Made by a program: the position numbers and the translations under genes
Shown here: positions 21,389-31,787 of the stretch, piece by piece
How the letters are laid out: each line of letters opens with the position of its first letter
Numbering within the stretch: position 1 is the first letter of the stretch
The notes under the pieces: generated by a model
The model's database searches: none
Seen by the model: only the letters and a program-made list of their open reading frames with translations
What the model was told of the DNA's origin: nothing
Assembly (NCBI GenBank): GCA_951394045.1
Contig: OX595990.1
Span: 186,001-250,000 of the forward strand
Reading direction: 5' to 3'
DNA: 64,000 nucleotides
From: Nitzschia sp. DOCU1
Lineage: Eukaryota; Bacillariophyta; Bacillariophyceae; Bacillariales; Bacillariaceae

Positions 21389-22527
21389 CTAGCAACCACC
21401 AGGACGCTTGTTTGGGTCGTCAGAAGCGATAATATTAAGATTATCAAACAATGAAACATACGGTGCCAAAGCGTCCCATTCCAAGATAAATATTCCATTC
21501 TCGGCCTGGCTTACATCAAGAGACCCGCAAACTCGCGTCCAAAGAATGGTGACTTTGTCAGGTGCACCACTATCGCTAGTCACCCTCACCGTATCAAGAA
21601 CAGTCTTGGAAGCTTTGTCTATGGCTGAGATCTGGTACGTGGAAGGATCGGTCGGAAATTCTTGATTGGGGTGCGATCTGCATGGGTCGTTGGCAGCTGC
21701 TGCAATATCCATCCCGAAGCTGATAAAACTTAGACCTTTACTGTTGAGTTCCAATTGAAGTTTCGCAGTTTCAAAACTCATGCCTATGGCATACTTGTTG
21801 CTGCCTCCTATCCCACCAGAAAACGTGAGTTTCTGTTCCGTATCTGGATCACTCCAGGTTTTTAGATAAGTCACAGCTACGGTGGAATCTTGATCGTACT
21901 GGCTGCCTTCTTTCCCATAAGCGTCGTTGATGGTATCATCATAATTCTTGCTCCAATGAAAAAAAGCGTTCGATGTTCCTTCCGGTGCACGACAGTTGTA
22001 TGGGCCGTACGGCGACCACCAATTTCGATATAAGGACGAGAAGTCATAAAGGGGGAATTCGTAATCCTCGGACAATAGAGCCACGCAATCTTCGTCACCG
22101 GGAGAGCAGGGGGGCGGAAGGGAGACAGGCGGGATAACATCTGAAGGGTCGTCTTTCTTGGTAACCTCCTCCTTCGGTGGTTTTGCCGGTTTTTTACGTC
22201 GTGTATTCACCCTCTTTTTACCTTTTTTACTCGCCTTGGAAGACTTCTTGGTCTGTTTAGAACTACGAGAACCATCCTCCTTGCTGAAAGAGGGGAGGCT
22301 AGCAAGGTTTCTGTTTAGGTTGGAGGTTCTTGGCAAAACTCCCACATGGAGAAAGCCTTCACGGCAGACGATTAGATGAAGAGGATTGAGTGCTGAAAAT
22401 TTTTTGTGCGGTTTCTTTCGAAACACAACTTACCTCGTAGCATTTGCTGTGAAGGCAACACTAGACCGGGCAATATCCACAACATCGCTGCAGCTAACTC
22501 AAGAATACAAACACTCCAGGTTGTCAT
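21389..22527 (-). CDS. Family C3: secreted Lys/Ser-cluster protein, intact two-exon gene
   Basis: Minus strand: exon 1 22527-22434 (ATG, signal peptide residues ~1-26), intron 22433-22357 (77 nt, GTAAGT...AAG), exon 2 22356-21389; total 353 residues. After LRGFLHVGVLPR and an R-x-L site (NRNLASL) comes a dense Lys/Ser cluster (residues ~57-99, with SSKQTKKSSKASKKGKK), a Pro/acidic linker, and a ~240-residue domain with motifs CRAPEG, INDAYGKEGSQYD, SFGMDIAAAAND, LWTRVCGSLDV and FDNLNIIASDDPN, ending in GGC. The strand-rich pattern suggests a beta-sandwich; no family was recognised. Lysine clusters with short regular spacing after a signal peptide are known from diatom silaffins, so a silica or cell-wall role is a reasonable hypothesis. 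Confidence 0.78.
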
Positions 22528-23867
22528 CTCGCAGTACTAATCGTCCACTAGCTACCAGCAGTAGCTCTTGCGTTTTAGTATGTGAACTTTCTCCCGATGC
22601 AAGTTTTTTCCTTTTTTTCTCCTGGTGGCAGTAGCCTTGTTGTGATGCTTTTTTGATGCGTTTGGTTGTTGGGTAACATGATGATCCCACCATCACCACA
22701 TTATCCGGCATCGTTTCTATTCACGAATTCGCATTTGTTGTGGCGCTTCGCTTTCCCCTCGCAACCTTCTTGAACCCCCACGAAAGGCCGCCCGACTGCC
22801 GCTTGGGGCGGTTCGCAATCAAGGGCAGTGCTGCATTGTGCTTGTCGGCGTTTGTTTCATGATCAGCAGGTTTCGCTTAGAGGATCATCCGGTATTAATA
22901 CGTCTGTTCACGAAATCGGAGTTGGTGCGCTTCGCTTTTTTGCAACCTGGAGCACCATGAAGAACGAAAAAGTCGCCTGATGGCATTGTCGCGCTTCGCC
23001 GCTCTTACCGCTCATAATAGAACGCTCGGAGTGTTTTTCATTTATTGGTTCGTGACTCTAACATATGTGAACGTATTGATTTCATAGTGGGACAAGACAA
23101 TGTAATAGAGGACTTACTATTGGACATCTCGCAAGCCGCTTCTCCGTCTAATTGGCGACTCTGCATTGGAGGCCATTGGACTGGATTTTGAAAATATGGG
23201 CATACACAACTCGAGGGTGTGATTTCGGTCGTTGTTGTCGGCAGTCCTTTTGTCCTCGTCTGACAACGACGACAATGGCCAAGATCGTGAAAGCACCCTC
23301 TTAGTAGCCGACGCAAGAAACGACATCTCGAATACGATGCTATGTGACTTCCTGCTTTGTCATTAGCATCCGCCCTATTACCATCACTACTCCATTCTTG
23401 TGGCCATCAGGCAACAGAGAGAGGTAGGCGATTATTGTGGACAAGAGAGGCGACGTCCCATCATGTCAACAACAACTACGACAATCTGTGGTCGCCCGTC
23501 GTGTGGTGGCTGGGCGGGGCTCACTCGGTCGTCGATGGCTCGACGAAAAATTCTCGCAAATGCCAAGGCTTATTCCAATAATGTCGCAGGGCACTCTAAC
23601 TACCATGCCGATCCAACCGTTGCTTCTCCAAATTTCTTTAAGTACTCAAAAATCGGGTATGCACCTATTTAGGATCTTTGTATGTGAAAGTCATGCACTC
23701 CACAAAAATTTCGGTCAATCGGCCAATCTCCCAATTCCGCAAGTCAGCGTCGGCCGCAAACATCACATTGTTGTTTGCAATACCACACCACTCGAACGTG
23801 TGGTTGCATTCCTTTGACTATCCTTTGACAACGACGACGACGACGACGACATTTGTGAACGACAAAC
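22528..23867. other. Intergenic region between the A-B-C locus and the fluoride exporter gene
   Basis: 22640-23060 resembles the repeats upstream of C1 (ATGATCAGYA, TTTCATTTATTG..TCGTGA), probably shared promoter or repeat sequence. No gene is supported. An (ACG)n microsatellite at about 23830-23850 lies 18 bases before the exporter ATG. Confidence 0.45.
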
Positions 23868-25616
23868 ATGTCTGAAGTAGCCGAAAGTGGTACTACTACT
23901 ACACCACCAACCTTCGAAGTCGAGCAGAATCAAGAGAATTATCATTCCGTTCCTGCCTCGGGAAATGCTCAGGGTGTTGGATTGACCAAAGTCACCGCGG
24001 ATGAAGAAAATGGAAACATGCATCCATTCGAACAAGAACCTGAAGACGACATTTTGCCCTATATTGATCCTCCTACGGGTGAAGTATTGGAAGGATGGTT
24101 CATGAACATTGGAAGCATGTTTGCCATTCGTCAAGTCACCGCCGTCCAAGCGTGTTATTTGGGAGTGGCCGCGATTCTAGGCACTCTTTTGAGGATCGTC
24201 TTGGCGCAACTCTTTGGAGAAGCCTGCAAAAATCCGGATACCGTGGGATGGCTGGCCGCATCCGCCCCACTGTGTGTGACGGCTAGTGGAGAAACGGATC
24301 AAATTGGTGGAATCATCTTTGCCGACTTGCCTTCCAATATCTTGGGTTCCTTTATCATGGGTTTGATGCAAACGGGAGAGTCTTTGGGACTGGCAACGAC
24401 CGCACCAGTGGCGTGGTTGGATCCTACCAATGTGTTTCAGGGATATACCATTTTGCATTTGGCCATTAAAACGGGCTTTTGCGGTTCACTCACTACGTTT
24501 AGTAGTTGGAACTCGGAAATGGTGGTAATGTTGGCAGGTACAGGTGCTACACACCTTGAAAACCAGTTTTGGAAAGCAGTCTTTGGATACATTATTGGCT
24601 TGGAAACCGCGATTGGATCGTACGTGTTTGGACGGACCGTGGCGGTTTGGTTGCACAAATGGCGGAATCCGTCGTTGGGTCAAGAAAGCGTGGCTATTCG
24701 GGCTCGCCAAGAGCAAGGGTATGTGATCAATACCAAACTACCACCATTGGAACGCCGTTTCTTGTTTGATTTGCCCTTGTTTTTGGAAGGAGAGTATCCT
24801 CCTACGCCTGAAACGATTCCGGGATTGGAATCGTTGGAGAAATGGCGCGAGTCGACGAGGGAAGCTCGTCGTTTGGAACACTCCTCGTGCACAACACTGC
24901 AAGAGGTCGAGACGGCATTGCTAGCCGATCGAAGACCCTTTCTGCCAGAGATGGAAGCGATTTGCCAGCAGGAAGGCTGGAATGTAGATGCCCTCAAAGA
25001 CTATCTTCGCGCGCAAGGGCCCGTTATTGAAGCCCAAATGATGGAAGCTTCCCACCTGTCTGCCGCTGGAGTCTACATGTTAAATGAGAGCTCGCGCATG
25101 TTTCAATGGCCGTATGCGCTGGCGGTTCTTGCCGTGACCTTGGCCATTCTTGTCTACCTTCTGGCCACTATCGAGATTGATGATGCCTATGGAATTACCT
25201 ACCGTACAATGGTGTTTGGTATGCTCTTTGCCACACCTGGGGCTCTGTTGCGTTGGCGTCTCAGTACCTACAATGGAAACTTCCCTTACAACAGCAGCCT
25301 CCAGTGGATTCCGACAGGAACCTTGGCGGCAAATTGGTTCGGTTCGATTGTTTCCATCGCCATGATTGCCACAGAGTATCGAATGACAGAAAACTATCCA
25401 TATGGCTTTTGGGCAATGGCAACCTTGCGAGCTGTGAAGATTGGCTTTTGTGGATGTTTGACAACTGTCAGTACATTTATTGCCGAAGTACATGACATGA
25501 TGAGAAAGCATCATTTCGATCGAGCCTACCAATACGTTACCCTGTCTTTGCTGGGTGCCGCTGTCTTGGGTGTCATTGTCTTTTGCGGCATTGTATACAC
25601 GGCTCCTGAATACTAA
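23868..25616 (+). CDS. FEX: Fluoride exporter, fused two-domain CrcB/FEX type
   Basis: 582 residues from ATG 23868. CrcB/Fluc/FEX proteins export fluoride through a dual-topology channel; eukaryotes use a fused tandem. Domain 1 (residues ~92-265) shows GTLLRI, PSNILGSFIMG and the Phe-box motif GFCGSLTTFSSW. Domain 2 (~415-580) shows GALLRW, AANWFGS and GFCGCLTTVSTF. Each domain has about four hydrophobic helices. The ~150-residue linker is hydrophilic and longer than in yeast FEX, and the N-terminal ~75 residues are acidic. In domain 2 the Phe box reads TTVSTF rather than TTFSTF, as expected if one pore is degenerate, as reported for yeast FEX. Likely in the plasma membrane. Intron-free. Confidence 0.92.
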   Translation: MSEVAESGTTTTPPTFEVEQNQENYHSVPASGNAQGVGLTKVTADEENGNMHPFEQEPEDDILPYIDPPTGEVLEGWFMNIGSMFAIRQVTAVQACYLGVAAILGTLLRIVLAQLFGEACKNPDTVGWLAASAPLCVTASGETDQIGGIIFADLPSNILGSFIMGLMQTGESLGLATTAPVAWLDPTNVFQGYTILHLAIKTGFCGSLTTFSSWNSEMVVMLAGTGATHLENQFWKAVFGYIIGLETAIGSYVFGRTVAVWLHKWRNPSLGQESVAIRARQEQGYVINTKLPPLERRFLFDLPLFLEGEYPPTPETIPGLESLEKWRESTREARRLEHSSCTTLQEVETALLADRRPFLPEMEAICQQEGWNVDALKDYLRAQGPVIEAQMMEASHLSAAGVYMLNESSRMFQWPYALAVLAVTLAILVYLLATIEIDDAYGITYRTMVFGMLFATPGALLRWRLSTYNGNFPYNSSLQWIPTGTLAANWFGSIVSIAMIATEYRMTENYPYGFWAMATLRAVKIGFCGCLTTVSTFIAEVHDMMRKHHFDRAYQYVTLSLLGAAVLGVIVFCGIVYTAPEY

Positions 25617-26190
25617 ATACAGACTAATCGATACTTGGAAAGGGGGTCCCGGTATTGAAACGGCAAGATGGACGCTGAAGTCTCGTAGTTTGCTGAGAAG
25701 AATCGTGCCACAAGCACATTGAAGGGCATCTACGTTCACATGGTCGAATGCGATGATACACTATTTACTCTAACCGTAGAAGCCAGCTTACTACTACCAC
25801 GTCTATTCTAGTTAAAGGAGCGTCGAGCACGCACTTATCCGTTACCGACTACCTTTGACGAACGAAGAATATCGAGGATCACCGATTGCAAGAGATTTAG
25901 TACCCAGTGTTACCAGCTAGATTCGTTCTTCGTCTAGGCATCAAATTCTGGTAGTAGACTGGTGCAACTGTCCTATTTTACACCATGCTTCTGCGAAGCC
26001 CCCGTGTCGTCTAGTAGACGATCTATTCTTCACTCTAGTGTGTAGCTATCACCTTGTAGGCCCCTTGCAAAGGTCTGCAAGGTAGTGGCAGCCTTGCCCC
26101 CACAGGCGCAATACTACTACGCTCCCCCCGGAATGACCACAAAGCGACGATAAGCCACCGTGGACGACAAAGGAAGAGCACTAGGAGGGT
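25617..26190. other. Intergenic, no feature seen
   Basis: Lies between the 3' ends of two convergent genes. No gene, RNA or repeat is supported. Confidence 0.5.
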
Positions 26191-27051
26191 TCACGCGGCC
26201 TTGGCCGTATGAAGATCTCGAAGCAAAAGGCAACTGAGATTGCCCCAAAAGCCTTGGAGAGTATGTTCGACTTCTTCTTGGTTCCGGCATTTGAGGGTAC
26301 CACCGTCGCTCCTTCTTCTGTGTGATGCTGGCCTTAAAGCTTCCATCTCGCGGTGGATGACAACGGCTGCTAGCAAGTCGCGAAAATAAAAGTCCGACTT
26401 GATAGGATCACAAACGAGTTCTCGGTATAGGACCCCCAGATTGTTCAAGATGGCCATGATAGGAAGACAGCCAATACCACTGGAGGAAAAGGCGTGACCA
26501 AATGCCTTGGTAGAATGCAGATGAAGATCGCGGGCCAAGGTGTAGTATTCCATACACGCCGAGAGACTAGCTCGGCACTTGTGCTCCATTCCCCTGACAT
26601 GATTGATCAACGCAATATTGTACAAGGACACAAGAGCTATTCCAGAGAGCAAGGGAGCGAGTGCAGCTTGATCCTGAAGCTTGTTGGAGTCAAAAGAGGC
26701 GATCTGGATTGCTCCTTGAAAGACAAACGGCGTCGACTGCTCGTCTTCGGGCTCGGCTCGAGGAATTGCTGATCGTAGATCATCATGATGATCTCGCTTA
26801 GGAAATAGAAAGTGTACATGAATGCCCGGCGCCAAAGAAATGTAAGAGGCCGATCGTCCTTGGCTCATCCGGACCTGATGCAGCTCTGTAAGTTGTATTC
26901 TTGTTACCTGCAGGGCCCGTTGGAAGAAAGCAAGGGACTTGCGGTGTTGGCTTTTCGAGTGGTAAAACACGCCCGAGTTATTGAATGCTATGGCCCTCTG
27001 TATTGTTACTTCCATATTGATCGACGATGGGATAGTGCTTGGGTCGTTCAT
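26191..27051 (-). CDS. TPR-like helical repeat protein
   Basis: 286 residues from the minus-strand ATG at 27051 (the frame is open further upstream but only with non-ATG codons). It contains paired-helix segments typical of TPR-like diatom proteins: AIAFNNSGVFYHSKSQHRKS followed by LAFFQRAL, then ALVSLYNIALINHVRG, and AILNNLGVLYREL. The middle is a variable loop rich in Asp/Glu/Pro. Such proteins are usually scaffolds; no catalytic residues are seen. Large families of these proteins are common in pennate diatoms, but I cannot assign a specific role. Confidence 0.7.
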   Translation of the reverse strand: MNDPSTIPSSINMEVTIQRAIAFNNSGVFYHSKSQHRKSLAFFQRALQVTRIQLTELHQVRMSQGRSASYISLAPGIHVHFLFPKRDHHDDLRSAIPRAEPEDEQSTPFVFQGAIQIASFDSNKLQDQAALAPLLSGIALVSLYNIALINHVRGMEHKCRASLSACMEYYTLARDLHLHSTKAFGHAFSSSGIGCLPIMAILNNLGVLYRELVCDPIKSDFYFRDLLAAVVIHREMEALRPASHRRRSDGGTLKCRNQEEVEHTLQGFWGNLSCLLLRDLHTAKAA

Positions 27052-27924
27052 GATGATATGCGTAAGTTTCCGATGATGTTGCAACAGGTGCTGCCAGCCA
27101 AGTGAGCGTTTATAATCTTGGTGGGTGTTACTTTGTGAGTGCCGCTTTTCAGGGATATGATGCTTTGTTGAATTGATAGAGAGTGATGACAAACAAACAA
27201 AAGCTCGACGCGATTATGTGCTGTCGATTTGTTTCGTCGTACCGGGAAGAATGGTTCCTCGGATTCTCTGCACTCAAGCGGTAGAAAATAGCTCCCCGAT
27301 TATTTTTTCATGCCGGCCACTAATAGCCAATTACCTGATGCTACAAAAGCGCGCCGAAAGGTTGGAGTATCTATTATATAGTGAGCTTTTAGTCCATTGC
27401 TGTAGGTTCCGTACTTTCAGAAATATCGTCCTGGATATTGGAATGCGCGAGCATCGAGAAAACTATCAGCTGGAATGACCAATTGTGGACGAGAACCATC
27501 GGTTTCTTTAGAGAGGAAAAGGATTTGCGCCTTTACTTTATGTCGGCATCGCATTGCCAGCACTTTCCGCATGACGTGTCTGGCATTGACTGCAGCTGCG
27601 ATAAATCGTCTGGTGGCGGGAAACTGCCGGTATGACGTACAGAACTCGTGTCGGCTGACAGACTGTTGACGTCATGAAGTGGGCGGGTGGATACAGCACT
27701 TGGATTCTGTCCTTGCTGTGTCTATCCATCTGAAGGCAACGAAGCAATAGACCTTAGATGCTATCGGTGAGCACAACTACGATAGCTGAGCCTGGATTTC
27801 AAACATACGAACAATAACTAGTACAGTATTTTCTAGCTAAGATTACTTGGTTGATGGTGAAAATTGCAAAATTCGTTTAGTAGTAGTTGTAATGATGTAG
27901 TACACGTAGCGGTACCGAATGTTA
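27052..27924. other. Intergenic, no feature seen
   Basis: Upstream of the TPR-like gene and downstream of the first HSF gene. Only short unrelated frames occur. Confidence 0.45.
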
Positions 27925-28992
27925 TTAGCGGGTCAACTGAACTGCTACCCTGGGGGCGGTGAGTTGCTCTCTTCTTGCCCTCTTAATCTCGTCACAAAGC
28001 CAGCGGGCTCCTTCCAAAAGGTAGGGGTGGGAGATGATTCCTCTCTCGGTTCCACGGGCGACTCGAGCGAACTGGTATAAGTTGAGCTGGCGACGGAAGC
28101 TTTCATACTTGGTTTGATCAAAGTACATGGGAAGGATGCGTTCGACGAACGCCTTTGCATTGTGAACCTTAAAAGCCTTACCATTGTTGACCCAAGAGAC
28201 AATGTGGGTGTAGTTGTCGCGCTTGGCGTTCTCAAGCATCAAGTGGACCTTGTATGGGAAGCTGTTGTCGACGTCGAGTTCGTTTTCGGGATCGCTGTCT
28301 TGGTTGTTATCCTTAAGGATTGTAACAAACTCTTCAAAGTCGCCTGATTCGAACTTGAGATGACAGGTATCGCCGTTGTCGTGGGAGGATGTGACTGCAA
28401 TTTGCCCACGGCAGGTCTCGCCGTCTGAAACGAGGGTATCCAAGAATGGTGTCTCAGTGATATCTTTGGGATAGAAGAAATCGAACAAAGTTTCAACTTC
28501 GGAATCATCGAGCTGCATTGACGACATTTTGGTGTGGTTCGACACCACCTCTTGATCATGAAGGGGCAAAATCGGGATGGAACTTTCGCCAATAGATGGA
28601 GTCATCAGAGATTCACTGAGAGTTGTCTTCTTGCTTGAGTCGTCACATGAATCTTTGAATGTCCTCCGGATAACGTTTCCGCAGAGCTCGGGGGAACCTC
28701 TGATGAACGATTTGTGGAAGTATCCTCCCTTGTTCGGACCAACTTGAACTTTCTTCCACCCGTAGATGTTGAGTTGACGTTGGAAGGACTTCAGTTTCGT
28801 TTGGGTGAAATAAGACTGCATGACGGTAGTCTCGAAGATTTCCGGTTTGTGGAGCGTGAATGATTTGCCCCCAGGCTGCCATGAAATGATGCTCTCGAAT
28901 CCGAACGTTTCTGCATCCTCAAGCAGAGAGTACATTTTGCATGGGAAGGACATGCTAGTGAAGGTGTCGTCGTTTCTCGGTTGAATCATCAT
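27925..28992 (-). CDS. Tandem double-domain HSF-type transcription factor, copy 1
   Basis: 355 residues from ATG 28992 (ATGATG; an earlier in-frame start is not ATG). Two heat-shock-factor DNA-binding domains flank an acidic middle. The first (residues ~15-110) has FPCKMYSLLEDAE, ISWQPGGKSF and the recognition-helix region LKSFQRQLNIYGWKKV. The second (~240-340) has FPYKVHLMLENAK, IVSWVNNGKAF and YESFRRQLNLYQFARV. Canonical HSFs have one such domain plus a coiled-coil trimerisation region; none is obvious here. Probably a nuclear DNA-binding regulator. Two paralogues lie upstream on the same strand (30028 and 34496). Confidence 0.88.
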   Translation of the reverse strand: MMIQPRNDDTFTSMSFPCKMYSLLEDAETFGFESIISWQPGGKSFTLHKPEIFETTVMQSYFTQTKLKSFQRQLNIYGWKKVQVGPNKGGYFHKSFIRGSPELCGNVIRRTFKDSCDDSSKKTTLSESLMTPSIGESSIPILPLHDQEVVSNHTKMSSMQLDDSEVETLFDFFYPKDITETPFLDTLVSDGETCRGQIAVTSSHDNGDTCHLKFESGDFEEFVTILKDNNQDSDPENELDVDNSFPYKVHLMLENAKRDNYTHIVSWVNNGKAFKVHNAKAFVERILPMYFDQTKYESFRRQLNLYQFARVARGTERGIISHPYLLEGARWLCDEIKRARREQLTAPRVAVQLTR

Positions 28993-30027
28993 CTTGATTG
29001 CTATCGTACCAAGTATCGTCGCGTTGCAACAGCGCTGTCCCTCGTGTGGGGTGATGGGTGGAAAGATCGAAATTGTGAGCACCAGCGTAGATGTGCATAG
29101 GCAGACTCAGCAACTCCAGCGTTTTCGTCGGAGTTGAACGACTCCGATCCGTCCCCGAGAAACTGTACGGATTTTCTACGCATAACCATTTTGTCTTCAT
29201 GCTTGCGGCCAACACGAACTCGTTCTACCTTTCCCTAAAAGTCCATCCGAGGCGGTTTACTTTTCAGGATCGTGCATATATCCGATCCCCACATAAAGGC
29301 CCAGGCTTATTAAAATTACGATCGGAGTCGATTCATTGACAATCGCGTTAGTAACGCTTAAGACGCATCACAGCTTCAGAACGGTTCGGACTAACTACTT
29401 CGATTTCTGAGGTAGCTCTTATCGAAATCAGAACCCATTCTGCGTGATACTCCAACTATTACAGAACCTTTGCGACGACTCCGCGTTGTCTTTGGGTTCG
29501 GCCTGAATTCTCCGGAGAAAAGGACCATCATGGTCGACGATCCAACTTTGTGATGCCAAAAAGATATTCTGGTGTTCCGTTCCCTTTCCTTTGAAAAATG
29601 ATGTACTGGATGGCAGCAGATCTTGTAATAACTATCCGGCATGCCGGGATGTCTACTGCTCACTGGTATAGCTGCTAACTGGGCGTATTATTGAATGAGG
29701 CATGAAGTCATCAACCATCGTTTTCTGGGAGGAGTACTGGTGGTGCTAGGGAATGAACCACGCTAAACCGTCCTCTGCCCGGTCGATCATTTCTTATGAG
29801 CAGCTATTTCAATTTTAGAGGAGATGGGGCGTTTCTCTTACAATAGTCCCTGTTCTGTGTAAATGCGGACGTCGCTTCGTCGAAGGAATCTAGGACTGAA
29901 GCATACCTGTAGTATTCGAGTATATGCAGAGGAGGCCTCGTCGGCTGCTGGGGCTGGCGCTTCGCTCGTTAACACCACCCTATCAAAATTGCTGATATCA
30001 AGGCATCGCCGGGATCGTCGTGGCTCA
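28993..30027. other. Intergenic, no feature seen
   Basis: Separates HSF copies 1 and 2. Should include the promoter of copy 1 near 28993-29250. No other gene or repeat is supported. Confidence 0.45.
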
Positions 30028-31080
30028 TCATGGCGCTGTCAACGGTACGAGCGTCGGGTTTCGTGTGATTTTATGACAAAGCCCTGGCGAACCAGCGACC
30101 AAGAAGGGGTGTGAAATGACTCCCCGGTCCGAGCCACGGGCGACGCGAGAGAAATGATACATGTTCAATTGCCGCCGGAAACTTTCGTACTTGCTTTGAT
30201 CAAAGTATACGGGCATGACACGTTTCAGAAATTCATCCTGTTTGTGGACTTTGAAGGCTGTTCCACCATTGACCCATGAGACTATGTCGGCATAGTTATC
30301 TTTTTCGGCATTCTCGAGCATGACATGAACTTTAACAGGGAAACTGGTGTTGCCCCCTGTAGCAGTACATTCTTCAAGGTCTCCGTTCGGCTCAGGGTCA
30401 TCAACTCTGCGTGCAGCAGATGTGAAACTCGTGACCCGACACTTGGTGTTGTTCACAAGGCGGTCGTTGTCGTGACAAGCATCCTCCTCTTCACGCCAGC
30501 GATTGTTCATGTTGAAAAGATTGCAGAAGGTCCGCATCTCGGACTCAATCAAGCCCCGCAGTTCCTTGTGGTTATACCGTCGAGCCAGAGTTGGTGGAAC
30601 GTTCTTTGACGCGGATCCAGCTCCTGTGCTCAAGACGAGGAGCTCGCCCTTGATTTGAAGAGGCTTCGGGGAGCCGCCAAGTTGTGCGTCGCTCTTCTTA
30701 GGTGGTGTGGCGCGTCGGATAATGTTCTTGCATAGATCAGGCGATCCGCGAACGAAATATTTGTGGGCATACCCACCCTTATTTGGCCCGAACTGCACCA
30801 TCTTCCAGCCATAGATATTCAGCTGGCGTTGAAAAGACTTGAACTTGGTTTGTGCAAAGTACGTCTGCATGAGTGTACTTGCAAATATTTCAGGGCGGTA
30901 AATCTTGAATGCTTTCCCCTCTGGTTGCCACGAAATGACAGTCTCGAAGCCTTTCGCTTCCGCGTCCTCCAGCATTGCGTACATCTTACATGGGAATAAG
31001 GGTCCAGAGCTGTGGATGTTATCATCGATTGTTTGAGTCATTGTTTCTAGAGACGATTCCATCCAAACGTTATGTTGCAT
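30028..31080 (-). CDS. Tandem double-domain HSF-type transcription factor, copy 2
   Basis: 350 residues from ATG 31080. The first HSF domain (residues ~28-125) has FPCKMYAMLEDAEAKGFE, ISWQPEGKAF and FKSFQRQLNIYGWKMV. The second (~248-345) has FPVKVHVMLENAEKDNY, IVSWVNGGTAF and YESFRRQLNMYHFSRV, ending with a short tail. The linker carries Asn/Asp-rich and acidic stretches. It is closer to copy 3 than to copy 1 in both domains (for example EDAEAKGFE and NGGTAFKVH). Probable nuclear DNA-binding factor; no oligomerisation domain seen. Confidence 0.88.
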   Translation of the reverse strand: MQHNVWMESSLETMTQTIDDNIHSSGPLFPCKMYAMLEDAEAKGFETVISWQPEGKAFKIYRPEIFASTLMQTYFAQTKFKSFQRQLNIYGWKMVQFGPNKGGYAHKYFVRGSPDLCKNIIRRATPPKKSDAQLGGSPKPLQIKGELLVLSTGAGSASKNVPPTLARRYNHKELRGLIESEMRTFCNLFNMNNRWREEEDACHDNDRLVNNTKCRVTSFTSAARRVDDPEPNGDLEECTATGGNTSFPVKVHVMLENAEKDNYADIVSWVNGGTAFKVHKQDEFLKRVMPVYFDQSKYESFRRQLNMYHFSRVARGSDRGVISHPFLVAGSPGLCHKITRNPTLVPLTAP

Positions 31081-31787
31081 GAACTAACGTCTACTAACAT
31101 GAAAATGTTAGAGATGCGTGTATCCTGGAAATTGTGAGCGTGATTTCTGCCGCCGGTTGTGTCGCGATGGGAAGGAGCGCTATCAGAGAAGTTGTATATC
31201 CTTTACCTTTCCCAAATAACAGGTATTACTGTTTGTCCCTTCTGCCATAGAAGGCATTTCTAAAGTATCCCTCTAGAAAGTCAGCAAAGAATAAAGTTCC
31301 GATGGGCATGATACTGGTTTGATGCCACTTTCACGGCCTCATTTTTGTTAAGTCCACACTTCAGCGTCCCGCTGCGATTCCAACTCGGAAATCGGAGACT
31401 TGCTTCCGTTCTTCCTCGATCCGAACCACAGCACGGGCTATGACTATGTACCGAATCGCCAGACGGTGTCATGAACGCATTGGCGACCGGCGGTTGCCGC
31501 TAGTTGTTCGGTCGCTAATTTCCAGTTGTTAACTATTATTAATTAACGCTCCCCAATCTACAAAAATGCCCCTGAGGGGGGTGCAATCGCCCGGGTAAAC
31601 GGTACGGTTGAAATCATTTAGCAAGTTGATGTCATATGATAAGGCATATTCGATTTTGCCCTTTGTTCGTGCGTCCACAACTTCCTCGCCGATGACGCCC
31701 GAAATGCAAAAAGCTACTCCTCGAACTTATTACGCAGCTCCGGCTCTTTCAGGAAACCTTCCAAGGAGGACAGATGCCAATCCAACA
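31081..31787. other. Intergenic, no feature seen
   Basis: Lies between the divergent HSF copy 2 and the SET-domain relic; probably contains both promoters. Confidence 0.4.

Noticed and set aside
25080..25739. 219-residue minus-strand frame over the end of the fluoride exporter
   Set aside because: Antisense to a clearly conserved membrane domain; no independent features.
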